Shown in pieces: positions 17,946 to 26,217 of a DNA stretch of 64,000 nt (its first letter is position 1; each line of letters starts with the position of its first letter). The position numbers were made by a program, and so were the translations under genes. The notes below the pieces were generated by a model that saw only the letters and a list, made by a program, of their open reading frames with translations, made no database searches and was not told the origin of the DNA. The stretch is taken from NCBI RefSeq assembly GCF_001613105.1, contig NZ_BDBS01000004.1:310001-374000 (forward strand), read 5' to 3'. Source of the DNA: Nocardia pseudobrasiliensis NBRC 108224. Its GTDB lineage: Bacteria; Actinomycetota; Actinomycetes; Mycobacteriales; Mycobacteriaceae.

Positions 17946-19547
17946 CTACGGGGCATCCGTCATGGTCGAGACGCCCGCGGCAGCGGCAGTGGTGGCCAGA
18001 GCGCTCGCGAGTTCTCCCGCACGATCCTGCGGCGCGGTGCGGGTCCGCCAGGCGATGTAGCCGTCGGGCCGGATCAGCGTCGCGCCGGAGGCCTCGACGC
18101 CGTAGGCGCCTTCGAACACACCGGGCTCGTCGAGCTCGACATCGGTACCGATCTGATCGAAATCGATGGCGATGCCGAGCTTCTCACTCACCTGTGCGGC
18201 CGCGGCACGCCAGCGGTCGTCCACCGACAGCAGGACCCAGTCGTGCCGGATCAGATCCAGCGTCGAGCGCGTGTGCCCGTCGACGGTGACCCACAGGTGC
18301 GGCGCGCGCGTGCCGGGCTGCCCGGCCCACCGGTCAGGCCGCTGAGCCTGTGGCAGGGAATCGTCCACGCCCAGAACGGCGGTGGAGCGGTACAGCTGGC
18401 CCAGTTCGATGGCGGCGTCGTCGAGCACCACAGTGTCCGATTTCGAGCCCTTCAGGTATGCCTTGTAATCGGCACGGGCGAACAGCTGGTCGTGGCGCAG
18501 GTCCGCGATCGGGCGACGTTCGGCGTCATAGGTTTCCAGCAGTCGCGAGTCCGAACACCCGGACAGGACCGCCGCCAGTTTCCAGGCCAGGTTGTGCACA
18601 TCGTCGATGCCGGTGTTGGCGCCGAATCCGCCGCGGTTGGGCGGCAATTGGTGTGCCGCGTCACCGGCCAGGAATATCCGGCCGACCGAGAACCGGTCGG
18701 CGATCAGGCCCGCCAGTTTCCAGCGGCCGGTGGTGAGCAGTTCGATCGGGATGTCGGTGCGGCCGATCGCGCGTCGGACGACCTCGATCTGCTGCCCGGG
18801 GTCGCGTTCGATGTCGTCGGACAGCATCAGCACCCAGCGGCCATCGGAGTAGGTGGTCAAAAACGCCCGGAAATCGGGCTGTTCGATCTCGAACTGGACC
18901 ACTCCGTGCCGCAGGTATTCCTCGAGCGGCGCCCGGAACAGGATGCTGCGCTGCACCGACAGCGGTCCGACGCCGTGGCGCTCGATGCCCAGGCCGGTGC
19001 GGATACCGCTGTCGGCGCCGTCGGCGGCCACCACGTACTGGGCGTGCATGCGGTATTCGTGGCCGTCGTCGCGGCGGCGCAGCGTGGCGGTCACGCCGCC
19101 GTCGTCTTGGGTGAGGCCGAGAAGTTCGGTGCCCAAACGTAAGTCGGCGCCCAGTTCCCGCGCCCGCTCGCGCAGCAGCGGTTCGAGTCGATCCTGCGTG
19201 ATGGCGATCGCTTGGACCGGCGATTGCTCGGCGCCGTAGGCGCCGCCGCCGGGAGTCCACGGATACTCCTCGGTCCAGTTCCCGGCCAGACTCTCCACAC
19301 GCGCCCGCCGCGGCGGCTCCATGCTCTGCGGCGACATGGGTACCTCGACGCCGACCTGGCGGAAGTGCTCGACCGTGCGAGTCGTGAATCCGATCGCCCG
19401 CGGGTGCGATGAACTGCCGTGATGCTTATCGATGACGACGACGGGGACGCCCCGCCAGGACAGGAAGACGGCCGCGGACAGGCCGACAAGACTCCCGCCG
19501 ACAATGAGAACCGGTGTGCCGTCGCTGTTTTCGGTAATAAAACCCAT
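17946..19547 (-). CDS. FAD-dependent aromatic monooxygenase (PheA/TfdB-type)
   Basis: This 533-aa flavoprotein has the dinucleotide-binding start VLIVGGSLVGLSAAVFLSW, the DG motif VAADGADSGIR and the FAD-ribityl motif GRIFLAGDAAHQLPP. C-terminal residues from about 400 resemble the thioredoxin-like domain of phenol hydroxylase-type enzymes. It likely hydroxylates an aromatic or polyketide substrate with NAD(P)H and O2. The ATG at 19547 was chosen because the ribosome site AGAGGG lies 9 nt upstream; an in-frame ATG at 19556 sits directly on that site. It is divergent from a TetR gene, the probable regulator. Confidence 0.87.
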   Translation of the reverse strand: MGFITENSDGTPVLIVGGSLVGLSAAVFLSWRGVPVVVIDKHHGSSSHPRAIGFTTRTVEHFRQVGVEVPMSPQSMEPPRRARVESLAGNWTEEYPWTPGGGAYGAEQSPVQAIAITQDRLEPLLRERARELGADLRLGTELLGLTQDDGGVTATLRRRDDGHEYRMHAQYVVAADGADSGIRTGLGIERHGVGPLSVQRSILFRAPLEEYLRHGVVQFEIEQPDFRAFLTTYSDGRWVLMLSDDIERDPGQQIEVVRRAIGRTDIPIELLTTGRWKLAGLIADRFSVGRIFLAGDAAHQLPPNRGGFGANTGIDDVHNLAWKLAAVLSGCSDSRLLETYDAERRPIADLRHDQLFARADYKAYLKGSKSDTVVLDDAAIELGQLYRSTAVLGVDDSLPQAQRPDRWAGQPGTRAPHLWVTVDGHTRSTLDLIRHDWVLLSVDDRWRAAAAQVSEKLGIAIDFDQIGTDVELDEPGVFEGAYGVEASGATLIRPDGYIAWRTRTAPQDRAGELASALATTAAAAGVSTMTDAP

Positions 19548-19618
19548 CTGGATCATCCCTCTTCGAGACCTCGGTAGTTGGTGACCGCTCCAGCGAAACA
19601 TGACCGACTTAAAAATGC

Positions 19619-19661
19619 AAGTGACTTACATATTTAACCTACTTACGATCTCTGATAAGGT
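19619..19661. promoter_or_regulatory. Divergent promoter/operator region of the monooxygenase and TetR genes
   Basis: The A+T-rich spacer holds a small palindrome AAGTGACTT (19619-19627) and a direct repeat of ACTTAC (19624-19629 and 19641-19646, 17 bp apart). On the plus strand, TTTAAC (19633-19638) and TAAGGT (19656-19661) are spaced 17 bp as -35/-10, and the -10 ends six bases before the TetR ATG, so that transcript may be leaderless. Binding by the adjacent TetR is inferred from position. Confidence 0.4.
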
Positions 19662-19667
19662 GCAGAC

Positions 19668-20252
19668 ATGCACGCTGAACCACTCGGACGCCGCGAACGC
19701 AAGAACGCCCAGACCCGCCGGGCTCTCGCCGAAGCGGCCGAGCGGCTGTTTCTGGAGAAGGGCTATGACCAGGTCAGCGTCAAGGAACTCGCCGACGCGG
19801 TCGACATCTCGGTACCGACGATGTTCCGCCACGTCCCCGAGGGCAAGGAGGCGATGATGTTCGACGACGGCGTCGAACGACGCGAAAGCCTGCTCGCCGC
19901 GGTTCGCGAGCGCCCGGCGGGCCAGTCGTTGATGGCGGCGCTGCGGGAGTTCATGGCCAGCCGCGGCCCCTTCCTCACCGATCCGAGCCCGCAGATCCGC
20001 CGGCGCACCGAGCTGATCATGGCCACGCCCGCACTGCGCGAATACTCCCGCCGCTTGTGGATCCGCTGCGAGGCCCCTTTGGCCGCGGCCATCGCCACCG
20101 AGCTCGACCTCGCACCGGACGACATCACCGCCCGCGCCATCGCGCGCTACGTCCTCGAGATCCCCCAGTTCGTCGGCGACGAACCCGACCCCCGCGCCGC
20201 CCTCGACGCAATCTTCACCCTGCTCGAACACGGTGTGCGCGGGTCACGTTGA
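19668..20252 (+). CDS. TetR-family regulator
   Basis: This 194-aa protein has an N-terminal TetR DNA-binding domain (about residues 10-56) with the helix-turn-helix VSVKELADAVDISVPTMFRHVP. The C-terminal ligand-binding part is helical. The ATG at 19668 has no ribosome site but lies just behind a -10-like hexamer, so leaderless translation is likely. It is divergent from the FAD monooxygenase and probably represses it. The ligand is unknown. Confidence 0.88.
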   Translation: MHAEPLGRRERKNAQTRRALAEAAERLFLEKGYDQVSVKELADAVDISVPTMFRHVPEGKEAMMFDDGVERRESLLAAVRERPAGQSLMAALREFMASRGPFLTDPSPQIRRRTELIMATPALREYSRRLWIRCEAPLAAAIATELDLAPDDITARAIARYVLEIPQFVGDEPDPRAALDAIFTLLEHGVRGSR

Positions 20253-20289
20253 GATCCCCGTCGGCAGATATCGTCGAGACGAGCGGCAG

Positions 20290-20435
20290 CCACTCGACCT
20301 CACCCGGCCACGACAACAACCGCCAGCGCAACGTCCACGCCCCCGCGAGCGCGGCCGCGATGCCGGCTTGCGTAACCCCGACCGTCCCGGACTGCCCGCT
20401 CGACGACAACAGCGTCAACACGGTGATCACGGGTG
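20290..20435 (-). pseudogene. Relic of a GGDEF-protein membrane domain
   Basis: The minus strand reads VITVLTLLSSSGQSGTVGV and then AGIAAALAGAWTLRWRLLSWPGEVE. This matches closely the N-terminal membrane region of the GGDEF protein at 26218 (VITVLTLLSPSGQTGSIGV, then AGIAVALAGAWTLRWWLLPWPREVE). After EVE the similarity stops. Only about 48 codons remain, with no start signal and no GGDEF domain. It sits between the TetR gene and the VOC gene and is evidently a fragment of a duplicated family. Confidence 0.75.
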
Positions 20436-20438
20436 CGG

Positions 20439-20870
20439 TCAGTAGGTCGGCCAGTTGCCGGGTGTCATGAGCTCGAGCAGGTGCGCGTCGGGATCTCGGA
20501 AGTAGATGCTTCGGCCGCCGCGGACCCATTGTGTTCGGCCTTCGATCGGGATGCCGTGTGCGCTCAGGTGCGCCTCCCATACGGTGAGTTGATCCTCGGA
20601 CACGGCGAAACAGATATGCTGCGGGCCGCTGCCGTCATGGGGCGGGATTTCTCCCGTCGGCAAGCCGCGACCGGAGGGCAGCACCTTTGTTTCCGTCGAG
20701 GCACCGCGCGCGAACAAGAGCAGGACGTTGTGTCCGCCTACGTCGTAGGCGCACAACACTTCCGAGTCGAGCACGGCCTCGAGTTGCAGGACGTCACGGT
20801 AGAACGTGCGCGCGCGGTCGAGGTCATCGACATACAATGCGGTTTCGATGATGCGGTCGAGCGTCGGCAT
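20439..20870 (-). CDS. VOC-family (glyoxalase/bleomycin-resistance-like) protein
   Basis: This 143-aa protein has the paired beta-alpha-beta-beta-beta modules of the VOC fold. Candidate metal ligands or their positions are seen in RIIETALYV, GPQHICFAV and DAHLLELMTP. Such proteins act as small dioxygenases, isomerases, lyases or thiol-transfer resistance proteins in the cytosol. The gene is preceded by a striking MerR-type promoter (20906-20936), so it is probably induced by a stress or toxic ligand through a MerR-family regulator not encoded in this window. The substrate is unknown. Confidence 0.85.
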   Translation of the reverse strand: MPTLDRIIETALYVDDLDRARTFYRDVLQLEAVLDSEVLCAYDVGGHNVLLLFARGASTETKVLPSGRGLPTGEIPPHDGSGPQHICFAVSEDQLTVWEAHLSAHGIPIEGRTQWVRGGRSIYFRDPDAHLLELMTPGNWPTY

Positions 20871-20905
20871 CGCGGCCTTCTTTTGTGAGATGTTCCGGAC
20901 GACAC

Positions 20906-20936
20906 ATTCTGAAACCTCGAGTCAACTCGAGGTCAA
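20906..20936 (-). promoter_or_regulatory. MerR/SoxR-type promoter with 19-bp spacer
   Basis: On the minus strand, TTGACC (-35, plus coordinates 20931-20936) and CAGAAT (-10, 20906-20911) are separated by 19 bp. The spacer contains the palindrome CCTCGAGT-TG-ACTCGAGG (20915-20932 on the plus strand, with CA at the centre). A long spacer filled by a palindrome is the hallmark of promoters activated by MerR-family proteins, and the box resembles the SoxR site CCTCAAGTTAACTTGAGG. The VOC gene begins 36 bp beyond the -10. Confidence 0.65.
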
Positions 20937-21137
20937 GGCGCGACCTCGGCCGATTTCGTTCCGCCTACGGCAGGACACCCACCGTGCGGCGTGACATCGC
21001 GCTGCGCGGCGAAACACTGATCAAACGCCGATGACCGCCCAGCATGTCCCGGTACAGAGCGGCGGTTCGATGTGGGCACCGGCAAGCGACGGCGGCGTGC
21101 AGCGCCTCGCGCGGGTGATCGATGATGTCCGGCAGCG

Positions 21138-21890
21138 CTATTCGGCGAATGGAGCGGTGCGCACCCGGCGACGGAAGGCGGTATACGCTATCAGCCACTT
21201 GATACGGCCTTCGGGCATGGCTTCGACCTCCCTGTCGAGGGCGGCCATATCGTGTTGTTTGAAGTTGTGTCGAGGATGACGGCGCAGCAGGTCCTCGACC
21301 CAGGCGGGATCCAGCTCCCACAACCGGGCGCCCACGACATCGACCGCCGCGCCCGCGGAGACGAACCCCAGATCGCCCAGATCGTCAGCGACACCAGGGG
21401 TGATGTGCGCGGCGATAGCCGCACCGATCTTCTGAGCTCGTTCGAAAGTGGCGCCGTTGGCGGTCGCTAGTTCGACCGCGCGTTCAGCACCAGTGACCGC
21501 GAAACATCTACCGGGAGTCGGGTTTTCGAGATTGATGTCGTGCAGCAGCGAAGAAACATAGGCGAGTTCGTCGTCGAAGGCGACGCCATGAAGCTCGCAG
21601 AGGGCACGGCCGAAGAAGTAGGTGCGGTAGCTGTGCGCCAACATATGCGGCGTAAGGCCCTCGCGCGCTTCGTTTTCCGCCGCCCGGGCCAGCCTGGAAT
21701 CCGGCAGATGCAGGTCGGCGAAATCGACCCGGCCGTTACCACGCCGCCCCAGTACGAGCCTCACCTGCCCCGCGACCATGGCGGGAAAATGCAAAACGGT
21801 ATAGCCCATCAACTGTCTGCGCTGCCTACCGGTCAGTGCGCCACCAGTCGCCACAGCCCATTCCCAATCCAAACCCGCCGGCGCGCCCAT
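21138..21890 (-). CDS. HD-domain protein
   Basis: This 250-aa protein has an HD-type metal-binding fold: the first histidine in LAHSYRTYFFG, the HD pair in LLHDINLENP, and a later histidine in AAIAAHITP. It is most like the HD-domain hydrolase-like proteins related to cyanamide hydratase. It has no signal peptide and no nucleotide-signalling partner domain. The start at 21890 has an excellent ribosome site (GGAGGTGACAAT before the ATG). The real reaction cannot be assigned. Confidence 0.8.
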   Translation of the reverse strand: MGAPAGLDWEWAVATGGALTGRQRRQLMGYTVLHFPAMVAGQVRLVLGRRGNGRVDFADLHLPDSRLARAAENEAREGLTPHMLAHSYRTYFFGRALCELHGVAFDDELAYVSSLLHDINLENPTPGRCFAVTGAERAVELATANGATFERAQKIGAAIAAHITPGVADDLGDLGFVSAGAAVDVVGARLWELDPAWVEDLLRRHPRHNFKQHDMAALDREVEAMPEGRIKWLIAYTAFRRRVRTAPFAE

Positions 21891-22027
21891 ATTGTCACCT
21901 CCACTCGCCCCTCGTCGCCACACCGAATCACCAGCACAATTCAATGCGTCAGCCGAAACCTCGCCCCTCATTATCGCGTGCCGATTCACCGGCCCGCCCG
22001 ATTACCAACGTGATCGATGTAAGTAGA

Positions 22028-22402
22028 TCAATCGCCTGCACGATCCGCGGCGAGGGCACTCCCGTCGCTGTTCGTGACCACGCGAGGAAGGTCTCGTTCG
22101 GCCCAGTCGGCCATTGTGGCCAGAACGACGTCGAGGCGTTGACCGGCGGGAGTCAATTCGTATTCCACGCGCGGCGGGATTTCGGCGTAGGCGGTGCGCG
22201 TCACCAGTCCGGTCTCCTGGAAACGTTGCAAACGCGACGACAGCGTTTTCGGGCTGATGCCCGCAAGCGCGGAGCGCAGCTGGGTGAAGCGTTTCGGACC
22301 GGTCAGCAGTTCCCGCACGATCAGCGTGGCCCACGGACCGTCCAGCACGGTCAGGAACCGCGCGATCGGACACTCCGGCAATACGTGGTCGAGGTCACTC
22401 AC
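22028..22402 (-). CDS. HxlR-family winged-helix regulator
   Basis: This 124-aa regulator shows the HxlR pattern: CPIARFLTVLDGPWATLIVRELL at the N-terminus, RFTQLRSALAGISPKTLSSRLQ as recognition helix and ERTAYAEIPPRVEYELT-like wing (here VTRTAYAEIPPRVEYELTPAG). The family cysteine is at residue 11, which in relatives may sense redox or electrophiles. It is divergent from the SnoaL/DsbA genes at 22492 and 23039, with a nested palindrome between, so it very likely regulates them and itself. Confidence 0.9.
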   Translation of the reverse strand: MSDLDHVLPECPIARFLTVLDGPWATLIVRELLTGPKRFTQLRSALAGISPKTLSSRLQRFQETGLVTRTAYAEIPPRVEYELTPAGQRLDVVLATMADWAERDLPRVVTNSDGSALAADRAGD

Positions 22403-22413
22403 GATCGCTCCAT

Positions 22414-22450
22414 TAGTTCATTTGAAGTAACTGATTCCCTGAGGGAACTA
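22414..22450. promoter_or_regulatory. Probable HxlR operator (nested inverted repeats)
   Basis: Arms TAGTTC (22414-22419) and GAACTA (22445-22450) form a perfect inverted pair. Inside are AGTT...AACT (22415-22432) and TTCCC-TGA-GGGAA (22435-22447). The element lies between the divergent HxlR and SnoaL-like genes. Confidence 0.5.
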
Positions 22451-22491
22451 TATCGGTCATGGCCCTGTTCACTCAACCGAAGGAGAACGGC

Positions 22492-22959
22492 ATGACTCCC
22501 CTCGTTGTCGACATCAACCCCCGCGCCAACACCTCACGCGAAATGGTTCGCGCCGCCGCGACCACTGCGCTGCGGGTCGCCAACCGCAACTATGAGCTGT
22601 ATGACACCGGCGATGTCGCCGGTGTCGACGAGGTCTTCGCCGTGGATCTCGTCGATCACAATCCCGTACCCGGCACCACCAGCGCGATCGACGGAATGCG
22701 ATATCTGATCGCGCAGGTCCGGGACGGATTCACCGACACCGAGCACCGAATCCTGTTTCAGACCGAACTGGGCGACGGCTGGGTGGTCAACCACTGGCAG
22801 ATGACCGGCCGCCACACCGGCGACGCCTTCGGGACACCCGCGACCGGAAAGCCCGTGGCGTTCAACGGAACCGACATCGTTCGCGTCCTCGACGGCAAGA
22901 TCACCGAGATTTATCACGTCGAAGAACTCCTCCAGATGACCCGCCAGCTGACCGTGTGA
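22492..22959 (+). CDS. SnoaL-like ester cyclase/NTF2-fold protein
   Basis: This 155-aa protein has the NTF2-like SnoaL fold: an N-terminal helix with AANRNYELYDTGD-like sequence (VANRNYELYDTGDVAGVDEVF), then DHNPVPGTTSAIDGMRYLI and the beta-sheet DGWVVNHWQMTGRHTGDAFGTPATGKPVAFNGTDIVRV split over several strands. Related proteins are polyketide cyclases or small hydrolases. The ATG at 22492 has AAGGAG 6 nt upstream. It probably forms an operon with the DsbA-like gene 80 bp downstream, under the divergent HxlR regulator. Confidence 0.82.
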   Translation: MTPLVVDINPRANTSREMVRAAATTALRVANRNYELYDTGDVAGVDEVFAVDLVDHNPVPGTTSAIDGMRYLIAQVRDGFTDTEHRILFQTELGDGWVVNHWQMTGRHTGDAFGTPATGKPVAFNGTDIVRVLDGKITEIYHVEELLQMTRQLTV

Positions 22960-23038
22960 CCAGCGACTGCCCGCCCGGAGGCGGTCCGCAAAACCGCGTC
23001 CGGCCGGGCACGGTCCGCCATAGATCGGAGGAACAGCA

Positions 23039-23719
23039 GTGAGCGTTCGGACTCCCATGATCATCGAATTCTTCGCCGATACCGCCTGCCCGTGGGCGAT
23101 GATCGCCCATCGCCGCCTGGCCACGGCTCTTGCGGAGTTTCCGCACCGCGACAACGTGCACGTGGTGTGGCGCAGCATAGAACTCGACCCCTCCGCCGGA
23201 GACACTCCCCTGCCCGTCGCCGACTTCCTCGCCGCACACCGAGGTATCACCGACACCGAAGCTCGACGCCTCCTCGACGAGGTCACCCGGGTGGCCGCCG
23301 AGGAAGGCCTGCGCTACGACCTGGCCCGCGCCCGACACACTCGCACCTTCACCAGCCACCGGCTGATTCATTTCGCCGCCGAACACGGCCGCGCGGAAGC
23401 GATGTCGCAACGGCTGTTGTCGGGATACCTCGAACGCGGTGAATCCCTCGCCGACGAAGCCACCCTGCTCGCCATCGCTACCGGAATCGGACTCGACACC
23501 GAACACACCCGCCGCGTACTGGCCGACGACCACTACGGCGAGCAGGTATACGCCGATGAAGCCGACGCGTACCGCCGCGGCATCACCCACGGCCCATTCC
23601 TGGTGTTCGACCACGCGCACGGACTCAGCGCGCACGGAGATCACGGCGGATCCGATCCCACCCTGATCGCCACGGCGCTGCACACCGCCTGGCAGGCACA
23701 CACGACCCGAACCCCGTAA
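23039..23719 (+). CDS. DsbA-family (FrnE-like) oxidoreductase-fold protein
   Basis: This 226-aa cytosolic protein has the thioredoxin-fold/helical insert of the FrnE group, with the active-site region in FFADTACPWAMIAHRRL and the cis-proline segment GITHGPFLVF. The usual CPWC is CPWA here, so only one active-site cysteine is left. A monothiol function, glutathione/mycothiol-dependent chemistry or an isomerase-type role is possible. GTG at 23039 is preceded by GGAGGA. Its position after the SnoaL gene suggests shared HxlR control. Confidence 0.83.
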   Translation: MSVRTPMIIEFFADTACPWAMIAHRRLATALAEFPHRDNVHVVWRSIELDPSAGDTPLPVADFLAAHRGITDTEARRLLDEVTRVAAEEGLRYDLARARHTRTFTSHRLIHFAAEHGRAEAMSQRLLSGYLERGESLADEATLLAIATGIGLDTEHTRRVLADDHYGEQVYADEADAYRRGITHGPFLVFDHAHGLSAHGDHGGSDPTLIATALHTAWQAHTTRTP

Positions 23720-23800
23720 CGCCGGGAATGGATAAGCCATTGTGCGGCTCCAAAACTAGGATCGATGCAGCTTCGCGACTCGTTCCTGTGGAAGGAGAGC

Positions 23801-24178
23801 ATGAGAATCCTTGCCAGCGGCACGATCCTGACCGTGCGGGACCCGCGGGTCTCGGCGGAATTCATGATGCGCCATCTCGGTTTCGAGGAGAAGTTGTGTG
23901 GTGATTCCTTCTATGTGGTGTCTCCGCAGGACAGTGCGATGAATCTGGTCTTCGTCGACCCCGGCGAACCGCATTTCACGCCCAGGTACGCGAGTGGTGA
24001 CGAGGTTGTCATCTTTCTCGCCGTGTCCGATATCGGTGTCGAATACGATCGACTTCGTGACGAGGCAGTCGAGATAGAGACACCGATCCGCACCATCTAC
24101 TGGGCGGACGTGATCGAGCGGGAGTTCCGGGTAAAGGATCCGAACGGGGTCATCGTGAAACTTTCGGAGTGGCTCTAG
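23801..24178 (+). CDS. VOC-family protein, 125 aa
   Basis: A single-chain glyoxalase-like protein starting MRILASGTILTVRDPRVSAEF and ending FRVKDPNGVIVKLSEWL, with the glutamate-containing strands of the VOC fold partly conserved (E at IEREF; the final strand has VKL where most members have an acidic ligand). It may therefore bind a ligand but not a catalytic metal. AAGGAG lies 5 nt before the ATG at 23801. Its stop shares four bases with the end of the convergent alcohol dehydrogenase gene. Confidence 0.78.
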   Translation: MRILASGTILTVRDPRVSAEFMMRHLGFEEKLCGDSFYVVSPQDSAMNLVFVDPGEPHFTPRYASGDEVVIFLAVSDIGVEYDRLRDEAVEIETPIRTIYWADVIEREFRVKDPNGVIVKLSEWL

Positions 24179-25332
24179 TATTTTGCGGCAGTTGGCAATG
24201 ATCGCGTAAGCGGCGCTCGATACAGCACGGGCTTGGTCACACGCTTCGTGCCGTACGCCTTCGGGGCGTCGTCGAAATCCGAGACCTCCGGCGCGACCTT
24301 TTCCGCGGCGAAGTCGTTGTCATGAACCCAGGCGAGCACTTCCGGCAGGATGGCGCCGGGGTGACTCAGGCCGACATGGAGGGTGATGTCGGTCAGTGTC
24401 ATATGCATCAGGGGCACAGCGGTGTATGCGGCCATGTGGTAGCTAGGCACCTCACAAATGCCGCCGGGCGCGGTGGAGCGGATCGAGAAAGGAACGCCGG
24501 CGGGAACATTGGAGGCGTCGACGACGACCTCGTAGGACTCGCTCGGCCGGGGAAATCGAAGAAGACCGGGGCGTTCCTTCGGATGCGCGCCGAGCGCTTC
24601 GGCGACCGCCAGTCGCTCCGGGCTGGAATCGAGATAGTCGACCTGTGCGCCGCAGGCGGCCGCGATCCCAGCAGCGTATAGACCGACGGAACGCGCCAGA
24701 CCGCCGACCACCAACACCCGCGCGTTCGGTCGATGGCGCAGATGCGGTACGACGCAGCGGAATCCATCGGTGAGGTTGTCGGAAGCCGCCGCTACACGCA
24801 GCGGTTCGAGGCCGTGTGGAAGGCGCGCCAGCATGTGGTTGGCGTATGGCACACGGAAGAAGTCGCTGACCATTCCACCGTAGGGCCCGGTAGGAGAACC
24901 GTGGCCGTACCACGCCAACGGGCGTTCCTGTCCCGAATCCCGCCGAGCGGTAACGCATTTCGCGGTGAGGCCGCGGCGGCAGTAATCACAGTCCCCACAC
25001 GACACCGTGAACGGCACGACCACCTTGTCACCCACGCCTACCGCCGCCACCGCCGGCCCGACCTCGACCACTTCGGCGACGCATTCGTGCCCGACCGCAC
25101 ACGGTCCCGCGAAAGCCGGAGCGCCGAACGCATCCCGGAAAACGGGATCCAGAAGCCTCGCCCTCGAGCAGAAACGCAGAACTCGCAGAAGGGAACTGGC
25201 TGCCGTCCATTCGGAGTCGCAGCGGCTCGCCACGAACGGCCGGACGATCGCGTCATCGTCGCGCAGCAGCTTCGGCTCCGGGCGATCCAGCCAGCGCAGC
25301 GTGCCGGGGGCCAGCAGGTTGAGCTCACGCAT
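24175..25332 (-). CDS. Zinc-dependent alcohol dehydrogenase (MDR superfamily)
   Basis: This 385-aa dehydrogenase has catalytic-zinc residues in ASRCDSEW and VGHECVAEV and the structural-zinc quartet in SCGDCDYCRRGLTAKC. The Rossmann segment RVLVVGGLARSVGLYAAGIA has an altered glycine pattern (GGLARSVG instead of GxGxxG). It probably oxidises an alcohol or reduces an aldehyde with NAD(P). AGAGGGG precedes the ATG at 25332. A perfect palindrome (25401-25425) separates it from the divergent TetR gene, the likely repressor. Confidence 0.88.
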   Translation of the reverse strand: MRELNLLAPGTLRWLDRPEPKLLRDDDAIVRPFVASRCDSEWTAASSLLRVLRFCSRARLLDPVFRDAFGAPAFAGPCAVGHECVAEVVEVGPAVAAVGVGDKVVVPFTVSCGDCDYCRRGLTAKCVTARRDSGQERPLAWYGHGSPTGPYGGMVSDFFRVPYANHMLARLPHGLEPLRVAAASDNLTDGFRCVVPHLRHRPNARVLVVGGLARSVGLYAAGIAAACGAQVDYLDSSPERLAVAEALGAHPKERPGLLRFPRPSESYEVVVDASNVPAGVPFSIRSTAPGGICEVPSYHMAAYTAVPLMHMTLTDITLHVGLSHPGAILPEVLAWVHDNDFAAEKVAPEVSDFDDAPKAYGTKRVTKPVLYRAPLTRSLPTAAKY

Positions 25333-25400
25333 CAGTTTTCCCCTCTGGACTCGACTCCTTCGGCGAATCCGGTCAGGCAGCGACAAGCAATGATACCGTT

Positions 25401-25425
25401 GATACAGATTATGACTTTCTGTATC
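25401..25425. promoter_or_regulatory. TetR operator, perfect inverted repeat
   Basis: GATACAGA (25401-25408) and TCTGTATC (25418-25425) are perfect inverted arms around a 9-bp spacer, TTATGACTT. A partial half-site, TGATACCG, lies just upstream at 25391. The site is between the divergent alcohol dehydrogenase and TetR genes. Confidence 0.65.
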
Positions 25426-25471
25426 GAACATACGATCAGGCGGACGCCACGGCAAGAAGGAGAGCGACCGA

Positions 25472-26143
25472 GTGACCGAGAGCGCATGGCTGCGCAGCCT
25501 CACCGATCCCGATCCGGCGGTGCTACGGCTGCTCGACGACCCCGACGAGGTGACCGTGCGCATCCTGGCCGCCGCGGTCGAGCAGATGGCGGTGGTGGGC
25601 TGGCGGCGTTCGACAGTCGAGGACGTCGCCAAGAGGGCCAAGGTCGGGCGCGCGACCGTGTACCGGAAGTTCCCGAACAAGAACGCACTCACCGAAGCCG
25701 TCCTGCACGACGAGTTCCGCAAGTATCTGGCCGGCAGTACCGCGGCGGTCGCCGGGCTCACCGACGTCACCGAGCGACTGGCCGAAAGCACCGCCTACAC
25801 CGTGGAATACCTGCGCGGCCACCGGCTGCTGCGACGGCTGCTCGAGACCGAACCCGATGCGATCCTGCCCGGCCTCACCGTCGACGCGGGCCCGATGATC
25901 GCCCTGTTCCGGGAATTCTGCCTCGCCCTGTGGAGGCGCGAACTCTACGGTGACACAACACTTTCCGGACCCACCGACGAGCATCTGGCCACCGTCGCCG
26001 AACTCCACATCCGGATCACCCTGTCGCTACTACTGACTCCTGACACCGGCATCGCCCTGGATACCGGCGATCAGGCCCGCGCCTTCGCCCGCGACTACCT
26101 CGCCCCCATGCTCACCGTGCCACCCGGACAGTCGCCGCTGTAG
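25472..26143 (+). CDS. TetR-family regulator
   Basis: This 223-aa protein has a TetR DNA-binding domain at about residues 25-75 (TVRILAAAVEQMAVVGWRRSTVEDVAKRAKVGRATVYRKFPNK is the pattern, with STVEDVAKRAKVGRATVYRK as the core helix-turn-helix). The C-terminal domain is helical. GTG at 25472 has AAGGAG in reach upstream. It is divergent from the zinc alcohol dehydrogenase and probably binds the 25401-25425 palindrome. The ligand is unknown. Confidence 0.9.
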   Translation: MTESAWLRSLTDPDPAVLRLLDDPDEVTVRILAAAVEQMAVVGWRRSTVEDVAKRAKVGRATVYRKFPNKNALTEAVLHDEFRKYLAGSTAAVAGLTDVTERLAESTAYTVEYLRGHRLLRRLLETEPDAILPGLTVDAGPMIALFREFCLALWRRELYGDTTLSGPTDEHLATVAELHIRITLSLLLTPDTGIALDTGDQARAFARDYLAPMLTVPPGQSPL

Positions 26144-26217
26144 GGATTCGACCGCACGGACACTTCGCAGGGCGGGTCCTGTCCACCTCGGCACCACCAT
26201 CGCGCGGCCATCGCTGG

